Shown here in pieces: positions 57,320 through 64,000 of a stretch of 64,000 nt of DNA. A model generated the notes under the pieces. That model saw only the letters and a program-made list of their open reading frames with translations. It had not been told where the DNA came from and searched no databases. Source of the DNA: Acinetobacter haemolyticus CIP 64.3 = MTCC 9819 (lineage in GTDB: Bacteria; Pseudomonadota; Gammaproteobacteria; Pseudomonadales; Moraxellaceae); contig NZ_KB849799.1 of assembly GCF_000369065.1 (NCBI RefSeq), forward strand, positions 369,522 to 433,521, read 5' to 3'. A program made the translations under genes and the position numbers. Position 1 is the stretch's first letter. Each line of letters opens with the position of its first letter.

Positions 57320-58828
57320 TTACAAGGCTTGATTCACCACATGATAAATCATTTTCCCCATTTCATGTGCTTGCAAACCTCTCACACCCTTTTCAGCGAG
57401 TAAATCCCCTGCCTGTGCATGTAAACTGACAATTTCATGTAATGCGACTTGCTCATCAAATTGTGCTTTTAAACTGGCAATCATGCCTGCCAATACATCT
57501 CCCATACCTCCTGTACCCATACCTGCATTACCCTGTGTACAGATAAATAACTCATTCTCTAAAATTAGACTCCCTGCGCCTTTCAGCACCCATTGCCCTG
57601 AGTATTTTTGTCGTAACTGATAAATTGCAGCTATACGATCTTGCTCAATCTCTGTTGCAGTGCAACCCAATAAAGTTGCAGCCTCGCCTGAATGTGGAGT
57701 TGCATAAACATGAGCATTTAATTGTTGTGGATGTTTGGCCAAAAACCAGAGTCCATCGGCATCAAGTGCGACTTGTAAATGCGAATGCCGATTTAGGCAT
57801 TCAAACCATTTTAAATATATTAATTCAGCCCATTCATCACGTCCTAAACCCATACCAAAACAGACTGCATCGATTTGCTTTAGTAATTGCTCAATCTCTT
57901 TTTGTTCTAAGGCATTTATATCTCGCACCATGATGTTTGGAGAGCGCGCCAAAATCGCTTGATGGTGTTTAGCATGACAAATAACGCTTACCTTTCCAGC
58001 CCCCGCATGAAAAGCAGCTTCAGCAGACATGATCACCGCTCCCCCCATATCAGCATGACCACCGATGACGAGAACATGTCCATAGCTGCCTTTGTGTCCA
58101 AAGGCTTGACGTTTCGGCAGCACGACTTTTTTAGGTGACAAATAGGCAATCGACTGTAATTCACTATCAACTGGAATCAAGCTGGCTAAATGTAATTGCC
58201 CAACATACTCTTTGCCTTGCCCAGTAAACAAGCCAGCTTTGTATCCCAATAGCGTAAAAGTCTGATCTGCTCGAATAGCACAAGGTAAAGCTTGTCCTGT
58301 ATTGGCATGTAATCCACTTGGGATATCAATCGATATTTTTAAGCCTATTTGCAGATTGTAGAGTTGAATGATGTTTTGCCATTTTTGATCAAGCATTCGG
58401 TTTAACCCGATCCCAAATAATGCATCTATATGACAGTCAAATATTGGCAATTCTTGCCCTATTTCATGTTCAGACAGCAAATAGTCAATCGTTTGAATAT
58501 CAACTTGCTGGCTTTGTGCATAATTAAATGCCTGTTGTAAATCAATAGAATGTCCTAGCTCTGTTGCAAACACAGTCACTTTAAAACCCTGCTGCTTTAA
58601 AAAAGCAGCAATATAATAACCATCACCAGCGTTATTACCTTGTCCACACCAAATTGCGATATGTTTAATTTTTTGAACTAGAAATTGTTTATTTAATTCT
58701 TGTGCTATTGACCAAGCCGCTTGTTGCATCAACCCCAGTGAAGCGTTTTTTTGAGCAAACCAGCGTTGCTCCCATGCTTGTATACTTTGACTATCATAAA
58801 CTGGGCTATGGTAAACTAAACGTTGCAT
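57320..58828 (-). CDS. nnr: Bifunctional NAD(P)H-hydrate epimerase/dehydratase
   Basis: The 502-residue fusion repairs damaged NADHX/NADPHX. The N-terminal half is the epimerase (IWCGQGNNAGDGYYIAAFL), the C-terminal half the ADP/ATP-dependent dehydratase (GHKGSYGHVLVIGGHADMGG, YATPHSGEAATLL, GTGGMGDVLAGMIA). It is divergent from queG across 23 bp, as in many gammaproteobacteria. Confidence 0.95.
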   Translation of the reverse strand: MQRLVYHSPVYDSQSIQAWEQRWFAQKNASLGLMQQAAWSIAQELNKQFLVQKIKHIAIWCGQGNNAGDGYYIAAFLKQQGFKVTVFATELGHSIDLQQAFNYAQSQQVDIQTIDYLLSEHEIGQELPIFDCHIDALFGIGLNRMLDQKWQNIIQLYNLQIGLKISIDIPSGLHANTGQALPCAIRADQTFTLLGYKAGLFTGQGKEYVGQLHLASLIPVDSELQSIAYLSPKKVVLPKRQAFGHKGSYGHVLVIGGHADMGGAVIMSAEAAFHAGAGKVSVICHAKHHQAILARSPNIMVRDINALEQKEIEQLLKQIDAVCFGMGLGRDEWAELIYLKWFECLNRHSHLQVALDADGLWFLAKHPQQLNAHVYATPHSGEAATLLGCTATEIEQDRIAAIYQLRQKYSGQWVLKGAGSLILENELFICTQGNAGMGTGGMGDVLAGMIASLKAQFDEQVALHEIVSLHAQAGDLLAEKGVRGLQAHEMGKMIYHVVNQAL

Positions 58829-58851
58829 GGTTTTCCTCTTATTATCGGTTT

Positions 58852-59976
58852 ATGGCCTCTACTCACTCTTCCAAAAACGCTTCTCAAAAGATTGAGATTC
58901 AACAGCTTGATCCCCACGCGCTTAAAAGCTGGATAAAGGCACAAGCTTTGGACTTAGGCTTTTCTGATTGTGTCATTGCCAAACCAGATGCTCAAGATCA
59001 AATACCACGTTTTAAAGAATATTTGGAGCGTGGCTATCATGCAGATATGTACTATTTGGAAGAGAACTTAGAAAAGCGCGCAGATCCAACATTGCTTGTT
59101 CCAGGTACAAAAAGCATTATCTGTGTGCGAATGAACTATCTTGTAGCACCCCCTAAGCCCCGTTATGTACCATTTGAACCAAATTCAGCCATTATCGCAC
59201 GCTATGCACGAGGTCGTGATTATCACAAAGTGATACGTGGACGACTCAAAACCTTAGCCAATCGAATTAAAGAAAAAGTGGGCGATTTTGAGTCACGTCC
59301 TTTTGCTGATTCAGCTCCAATTTTCGAAAAATCACTGGCAGAAAGTGCAGGTATGGGGTGGACTGGAAAACATACTTTACTCATCCATAAAAAATCAGGC
59401 TCATTTTTCGTTTTAGGCGAGCTATTCACATCGTTAGATCTTCCCTTTGATCAGCCCGCAACGGCACATTGTGGCTCTTGTACGGCTTGTATTGATATAT
59501 GTCCAACTCAAGCGATTGTTGAACCCTACATGTTAGATGCCAGAAAATGTATCGCATATTTAACCATTGAATATAAAGGTATTATTCCAGAAGAATATCG
59601 TGCTGGTATTGGAAACCGAATTTTCGGTTGCGATGATTGTCAGTTGATATGTCCATGGAATGGCTTTGCGAAGACGGCAACAATTCCAGATTTTGACCCT
59701 AGACACAGCTTAGATAATATCAGCTTACTCGATATTTGGCGGTGGGATGAGGCAACTTTCCTAGCAAATACAGAAGGTAGTCCAATCAGGCGTACAGGCT
59801 ATCAATCCTTTAAACGCAATATTGCAATCGGACTCGGAAATGCGCCATACTCAGATGAAATCATAGCCAAATTGCAAGAAGCAAAATCTTGGCACGATGA
59901 GATTGTAAATGTACATATTGATTGGGCAATTCAAAAACAATTGCAGCAATCTACTGTTCATCAAATAGAAAAATGA
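58852..59976 (+). CDS. queG: Epoxyqueuosine reductase QueG
   Basis: The 374-residue cobalamin enzyme makes queuosine in tRNA. Two iron-sulfur motifs are visible: CGSCTACIDICPTQAI and CDDCQLICPWN, after the family N-terminal FSDCVIAKPDAQDQIPRF. ATG 58852 is chosen because the upstream frame overlaps the divergent nnr gene. HEAT-like C-terminal residues are short. Confidence 0.95.
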   Translation: MASTHSSKNASQKIEIQQLDPHALKSWIKAQALDLGFSDCVIAKPDAQDQIPRFKEYLERGYHADMYYLEENLEKRADPTLLVPGTKSIICVRMNYLVAPPKPRYVPFEPNSAIIARYARGRDYHKVIRGRLKTLANRIKEKVGDFESRPFADSAPIFEKSLAESAGMGWTGKHTLLIHKKSGSFFVLGELFTSLDLPFDQPATAHCGSCTACIDICPTQAIVEPYMLDARKCIAYLTIEYKGIIPEEYRAGIGNRIFGCDDCQLICPWNGFAKTATIPDFDPRHSLDNISLLDIWRWDEATFLANTEGSPIRRTGYQSFKRNIAIGLGNAPYSDEIIAKLQEAKSWHDEIVNVHIDWAIQKQLQQSTVHQIEK

Positions 59977-60055
59977 TGTTTTTTGCCCTATGGCTTTGGC
60001 ACGATTTCTGTATGATTAATCTCAATCTTTGTAATCAATCATCATGGATATAACA

Positions 60056-61045
60056 ATGACCCTACGTAATGACTGGACTCGTGATGAAATCCAAGCTTTA
60101 TATGATCAACCTTTTTTAGACTTAGTTTTTGAAGCACAACGCGTTCATCGCCAACATTTCCAAGCGAATACGATTCAAGTCAGCACACTTCTTTCAATCA
60201 AAACGGGTAAATGTCCTGAAGACTGCAAGTATTGCTCCCAGTCAGCACGCTATGACTCAAAACTAGAAGCAGAAAAGCGTATTGCAGTTGACAAGGTAAT
60301 TCGTGAAGCACAGGCAGCCAAAGACTCTGGGTCATCTCGTTTCTGTATGGGTGCAGCTTGGCGTAACCCTCACGAGCGTGATATGCCATACGTCCTAGAA
60401 ATGGTACGTGAGGTAAAAGCCTTAGGTCTAGAAACCTGTATGACTCTCGGCATGTTAAATCAATCTCAAGCTGAACGTTTAAAAGATGCGGGCTTGGATT
60501 ATTACAATCATAATCTTGATACATCACGTGAATACTACTCACATATTATCAGTACGCGCACTTTTGATGACCGTTTAAATACATTAGATCATGTCCGTCA
60601 AGCTGGCATGAAAGTGTGTAGTGGCGGTATTGTTGGCTTAGGTGAAAGTCGTAATGACCGTATCGGTTTATTGCATGAACTCGCTACCATGCCTGTGCAT
60701 CCTGAGTCTGTGCCGATTAATATGCTTGTGCCAATCGAAGGAACACCACTTGCTGATGTCGAAAAACTAGATGTAACGGAATGGATCCGTACTATCGCAG
60801 TTGCTCGTATCATTATGCCACACAGCTATATTCGCCTATCAGCAGGACGTGAATCACTTAGTGATTCGGATCAAGCATTGGCATTTATGGCTGGAGCTAA
60901 CTCGTTGTTCTCTGGTGAGAAACTTCTTACAACGCCAAATGCTGGCGAAGGTAAAGATCAAGTGTTATTTGCCAAATTAGGTTTGACTGCTGAAAAGCCA
61001 AAACCAACTGTTGCAGAGCTCTCAATAGATGCAATGAGTGCATAA
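60056..61045 (+). CDS. bioB: Biotin synthase
   Basis: The radical-SAM enzyme inserts sulfur into dethiobiotin. The cluster motif CPEDCKYC is at about residue 49, with [30 protein letters not shown] and IRLSAGRE as family marks. About 329 residues. ATG 60056 ([11 protein letters not shown]) fits relatives better than the ATG at 60044, four codons earlier. The other bio genes are not adjacent. Confidence 0.95.
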   Translation: MTLRNDWTRDEIQALYDQPFLDLVFEAQRVHRQHFQANTIQVSTLLSIKTGKCPEDCKYCSQSARYDSKLEAEKRIAVDKVIREAQAAKDSGSSRFCMGAAWRNPHERDMPYVLEMVREVKALGLETCMTLGMLNQSQAERLKDAGLDYYNHNLDTSREYYSHIISTRTFDDRLNTLDHVRQAGMKVCSGGIVGLGESRNDRIGLLHELATMPVHPESVPINMLVPIEGTPLADVEKLDVTEWIRTIAVARIIMPHSYIRLSAGRESLSDSDQALAFMAGANSLFSGEKLLTTPNAGEGKDQVLFAKLGLTAEKPKPTVAELSIDAMSA

Positions 61046-61050
61046 ACGCC

Positions 61051-61079
61051 AAAAGCCTTGTCAACTGACAAGGCTTTTT
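61051..61079 (+). terminator. Rho-independent terminator of bioB
   Basis: AAAAGCCTTGTCA and TGACAAGGCTTTT form a strong stem with a short loop and T-run. Confidence 0.93.
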
Positions 61080-61095
61080 CTTTCTCGTTTTGAAA

Positions 61096-61308
61096 TTATA
61101 CTGATGTCACTAAGATGCCATATTTCGCATTTAAGAACATTCCTTCTCGGATGATATCCACACCAGCAGCATGGGTAACGGATAACTCCTGTGAGTGCAC
61201 ATCAAAATGGAATGAATCAAATACCTCCTGATGATGCATTAGCCACATCAGAGTATCAGTCAAATTTTTATCTACAGTATAGGTTTCAGAGTCAAAATTC
61301 TTATCCAT
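61096..61308 (-). CDS. Small hypothetical protein, 70 aa
   Basis: Acidic soluble protein starting MDKNFDSETYTVDKNLTDTL, with no recognised motif. It is convergent with bioB, 17 bp beyond its terminator. Composition resembles a real gene; start at ATG 61308. Confidence 0.55.
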   Translation of the reverse strand: MDKNFDSETYTVDKNLTDTLMWLMHHQEVFDSFHFDVHSQELSVTHAAGVDIIREGMFLNAKYGILVTSV

Positions 61309-61428
61309 AGCGCTATTCTGATCACAAGATGAAATAACATCATAACCAATAGCCTAGATAAATTCAGCTCAAGCTAAAACAATTGACTAAACCATATAAG
61401 TATTCAGCTTTAATTTAGACACCTAACA

Positions 61429-61776
61429 TTAAGCTGCAAGCGGTCGTTCAATTTGAATACCTGTTATTAGACTTTGCATTGCTTTAGGGTTGAATTGCAA
61501 AGTCAAAATATGGCTATCTAGATGAACATGATAAGCACTAATCAATGCCTGCTTCCCTTGATCGGTTTCAAGTACGTATTCATCCACAATGTTTAGGATA
61601 CCTTCAAGATTAGTCGTACTCGAAGCACGGTCATGTCCAAACAAATCATAGATCGTTTGTAAATTAAAACTGGTTTGGTGTTCTGTCGGATGAGACTTTA
61701 AATAATCCTGCAAAAACAGAACAAACTTGTGTGCGAAGAAATAATAGTCTGGTTTGTGGGTATAAAGCATGTTCAT
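61429..61776 (-). CDS. Hypothetical protein, 115 aa
   Basis: Soluble protein starting MNMLYTHKPDYYFFAHKF, with a conserved-looking LFGHDRASSTTNLEGILNIV and no catalytic motif recognised. AAGGAGAT lies eight bases ahead of the ATG, a near-ideal ribosome site, so expression is likely. The other small gene lies 120 bp downstream. Confidence 0.7.
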   Translation of the reverse strand: MNMLYTHKPDYYFFAHKFVLFLQDYLKSHPTEHQTSFNLQTIYDLFGHDRASSTTNLEGILNIVDEYVLETDQGKQALISAYHVHLDSHILTLQFNPKAMQSLITGIQIERPLAA

Positions 61777-62240
61777 GGATATCTCCTTGCGGTGTTTTTT
61801 TCATCAATTCATGCTTAAAAATTAGTCCCACAATCTTAAAAAATTCTTAAAAAAAGTTTGAGCTTTTTGTTAACCATTTTGATGACCCAAAATTTTAATT
61901 TTAAGAATACCTAATCATTTGTCATAAAAAATTCATATAAAATTCCGCCAATTTTGAACAAAAAATAAACAATCAATTATTGCTAATAAATTTTTTGTAA
62001 TTTTTACCAAATTTTATATTTCTCAACCCGTATATTGAAGATTTTTTGACCAAAAAATAAAATGAAACAAACAGTTAAATTTGATCGCAGGAAAATTTAA
62101 ACAAAAATTAAGCATTTTGTTACACAGTTTGCATTTTGTTTAATTAATGGTATATTTCGCACATTACTTGTTCAGCGCAAAAATTTAACTGAAGAGGTAA
62201 TATAATTCAAACTTTTAGCTGATGTATTTGAGAAATTATT
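61777..62240. other. Intergenic upstream of the fimbrial operon
   Basis: About 460 very AT-rich bases without a gene. It holds the divergent promoter of the hypothetical gene and the fimbrial promoter region at the right. A-tract-rich sequence of this sort is often bound by H-NS-like proteins (inference). Confidence 0.5.
62129..62156 (+). promoter_or_regulatory. Candidate sigma-70 promoter of the fimbrial operon
   Basis: TTGCAT (62129-62134) and TATATT (62151-62156) are separated by 16 bp and lie about 85 bp before the pilin start. The match is reasonable but unproven. Confidence 0.4.
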
Positions 62241-62774
62241 ATGAAAAAACTTGCTTTGATCGCTGCTCTTTCAGTTGTTGGTATTGCAAATGTACAAGCT
62301 GCTGACGGAACAATTACAATCAATGGTTTAGTAACTGACAAAACTTGTAACATCGTTACTCCAGCAGGTAAAGACTTCACAGTTACTCTTCCTACTGTTT
62401 CTAGACAAACTCTAGCAAATGCTGGTGATGTAGCAGGTCGTACTCCATTCCAAATCAACTTGGAAGACTGTTCAGCTGGTAAAGTTGCAACTTACTTCGA
62501 ACCAGGTGCAACTGTTGATTTCAATACTGGTCGTTTAATCAACCAAGCTGCTGCTGGTGCTCAAAACGTTGACGTTCAATTACTTGGTGACAACAACCAA
62601 GTAATCCCTGTATTAGCTGCTGGCGCTACTGGTGCTCAAGCTAACTCTCAGTGGGTTGACGTTGTAGAAGGCGGTAGCGCTGATCTTAACTACTATGCTG
62701 AATACTATGCAACTGGCGCTTCAACTGCTGGTGAAGTAACAACTTCAGTTCAATACACAATTATTTATCAATAA
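62241..62774 (+). CDS. Chaperone-usher fimbrial major subunit (pilin)
   Basis: The 177-residue protein has a signal peptide ending in NVQA, then the pilin domain with a Cys pair (VTDKTCNIVTPAG and NLEDCSAGK), and a C-terminal beta strand ending SVQYTIIYQ typical of type-1-like subunits that donate to chaperone and partner. It heads the cluster and precedes the chaperone by 86 bp, an arrangement expected of a main subunit. Confidence 0.93.
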   Translation: MKKLALIAALSVVGIANVQAADGTITINGLVTDKTCNIVTPAGKDFTVTLPTVSRQTLANAGDVAGRTPFQINLEDCSAGKVATYFEPGATVDFNTGRLINQAAAGAQNVDVQLLGDNNQVIPVLAAGATGAQANSQWVDVVEGGSADLNYYAEYYATGASTAGEVTTSVQYTIIYQ

Positions 62775-62860
62775 TCTATTGATAACTGAGTTTCTATGTT
62801 TTCGAACATAGAAACTCCTCTGTATTTCATCACTTTCGCCTTTTTCTGAGAATGTTTCAC

Positions 62861-63592
62861 ATGTCATTTAACGGTAGTAAATTCTTGTCTGGTTTTGCAC
62901 TCTGTTCAATGTTAGCAACTGCTACTCATGCAGAGATTGTCATTCACGGCACGCGCGTTATTTATCCTTCCGATGCACGTGAAGTCACTTTACAGCTCAG
63001 TAATAATGGCTCTAAACCTGCATTAGTCCAAGCATGGATTGATGAAGGAGATCCAAAAAGTACACCTGATCAATCAAAAGTTCCTTTTATGATCACGCCT
63101 CCGATTTCGCGTGTTGAAGCAACAAAAAGCCAAACTCTCCGGATTACAGCTTTACCAAGTGCATCACAGCTAAATCAACAGCAAGAATCTGTACTTTGGT
63201 TAAACGTATTGGATATTCCACCTCGACCAACAGGTAAAGGTGCTGAATCAGTACCAGATAATTTTTTACAACTTGCAATTCGTTCAAGAATTAAATTCTT
63301 CTACCGCCCTGCGAGTATTAAAGAAGATGCTAATTTAGCAGCCGATAAGCTGCAATGGCAAAAAGCAGGTCAAAGTGTGGTCATCAAAAACCCAACACCT
63401 TTTCACATTACGATGACTTCAATCTATCAAGTCAATGGTGATAAAAAAGTTGATTTATTACCCAAAGGTTTAATGTTAAAGCCATTTTCTGAAGATCGTG
63501 TTCAATTAAAAATCTCCAATACTGAAAAAATGAGCTTTATCAATGTGAATGATTATGGCGGACGTGTCGAGAAACCAATTAAGTTTCAATAA
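62861..63592 (+). CDS. Periplasmic fimbrial chaperone
   Basis: About 243 residues with a signal peptide (FALCSMLATATHA) and the two-domain PapD-like chaperone: EIVIHGTRVIYPSDAREVTL, ALVQAWIDEGDP, PFMITPPISRVEATKSQTLR with the conserved Arg, and ESVLWLNVLDIPP. It caps pilins in the periplasm. ATG 62861 leaves a better ribosome spacing than ATG 62852, three codons earlier. Confidence 0.94.
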   Translation: MSFNGSKFLSGFALCSMLATATHAEIVIHGTRVIYPSDAREVTLQLSNNGSKPALVQAWIDEGDPKSTPDQSKVPFMITPPISRVEATKSQTLRITALPSASQLNQQQESVLWLNVLDIPPRPTGKGAESVPDNFLQLAIRSRIKFFYRPASIKEDANLAADKLQWQKAGQSVVIKNPTPFHITMTSIYQVNGDKKVDLLPKGLMLKPFSEDRVQLKISNTEKMSFINVNDYGGRVEKPIKFQ

Positions 63593-63653
63593 TCATTTTT
63601 CATCCAGATAACCAATAATTTTAAGTACCTATACAATATAGGCGATTCTTATT

Positions 63654-64000
63654 ATGTCAAAAAAGCACGCACCATATAGATTATTAAAGCGTCATATTTG
63701 TTTTTACCTAACCTCTGGCATAATCAGCATGACTGTGCCAGTGATGGTGTATGCAGACGAACTCAAAAACAATAATGTGATGGAAGCCGAGTTCGACTCT
63801 TCGTTTTTGATTGGTGATGCGCAAAAGATCGATATTTCACGCTTTAAGTACGGTAACCCTGTATTACCAGGTGAATATAATGTAGACGTATATATTAATG
63901 GTAAATGGTTCGGCAAACGCCGTATGCAATTTAAAGCTGTCGATCCTAAACAAAATGCCGTTACCTGCTTCAACTCTAATACTTTGCTCGAGTACGGTGT
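63654..64000 (+). CDS. Fimbrial outer-membrane usher (truncated by window end)
   Basis: An ATG at 63654 opens a frame that stays open to the last base, 115 codons. It has a signal-like N-terminus, then the usher N-terminal domain pattern: AEFDSSFLIGDAQKIDISRF, GNPVLPGEYNVDVYINGKW and FNSNTLLEYG. It would be the FimD/PapC usher that secretes and assembles the subunits. The rest lies beyond the window. Confidence 0.92.
   Translation, partial: MSKKHAPYRLLKRHICFYLTSGIISMTVPVMVYADELKNNNVMEAEFDSSFLIGDAQKIDISRFKYGNPVLPGEYNVDVYINGKWFGKRRMQFKAVDPKQNAVTCFNSNTLLEYG

Overview
The window reads as a chromosomal segment of an Acinetobacter-type gammaproteobacterium. The base composition is AT-rich and the proteins (PutA/PutP, SstT, MetK, BioB, RuvC, QueG, the chaperone-usher pilin cluster) have that character. 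It carries an IS4-family element of exactly 1180 bp that closely resembles ISAba1 as I remember it. The species cannot be fixed from the sequence alone.

Layout. 1-5.4 kb: the end of an FMN-binding glutamate-synthase-like gene, then a leftward four-gene cluster (low-Mr tyrosine phosphatase, murB, ElyC/SanA-like envelope protein, lysophospholipase-like hydrolase). 5.4-9.9 kb: an accessory patch with a 7-bp tandem repeat, an intact IS66 element with a perfect 8-bp target duplication, a cytochrome b561 gene, and a decayed IS903-like remnant directly after it. 9.9-16.6 kb: Fe-dependent alcohol dehydrogenase and thioesterase, dnaX with a long Glu-Pro tract, the ribosomal oxygenase roxA, an Ntn-hydrolase gene frameshifted in its signal peptide, and a lipoprotein. 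16.7-18 kb: the ISAba1-like element with a perfect 9-bp target duplication. 18-25.7 kb: TetR and ArsR regulators, a SulP transporter, sstT, a DUF1275 protein, a DUF2058 protein, an MscS channel and an unlisted 58-residue membrane protein. 26-31.9 kb: an orphan TIM-barrel-like protein, an ABC exporter, a MaoC protein, an AraC regulator and gcvH. 32.5-38.5 kb: the proline utilisation block (putP, an Lrp-type regulator, putA).

38.5-47.6 kb: mixed small genes. These include a DUF4265 protein, trmA, a phosphodiester-glycosidase-like protein, an LRAT-like protein, a yjhX (TopAI)/GNAT pair preceded by a leader with short ORFs and hairpins, YceI, a baeRF-like protein, OsmC, and a hypothetical gene cut by an IS903-group element with a 9-bp target duplication. 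47.7-61 kb: housekeeping genes (tkt, metK, fxsA, two cold-shock genes, initiator tRNA, ruvC, nnrDE fusion, queG, bioB) with several small unknown genes. 62.2 kb to the end: the start of a chaperone-usher fimbrial operon (pilin, chaperone, truncated usher).

Most of the window is ordinary chromosome. The points most worth checking are the yjhX/GNAT module with its leader, the ArsR protein with Cys34/Cys100 placed like persulfide sensors beside a SulP gene, the A-tract frameshift that inactivates the Ntn hydrolase, the gene that is restored in frame by virtual excision of the IS903-group element, the IS903-like remnant at 9335-9616, and the orphan TIM-barrel-like protein. I see no CRISPR array, prophage or clearly novel multi-gene system.
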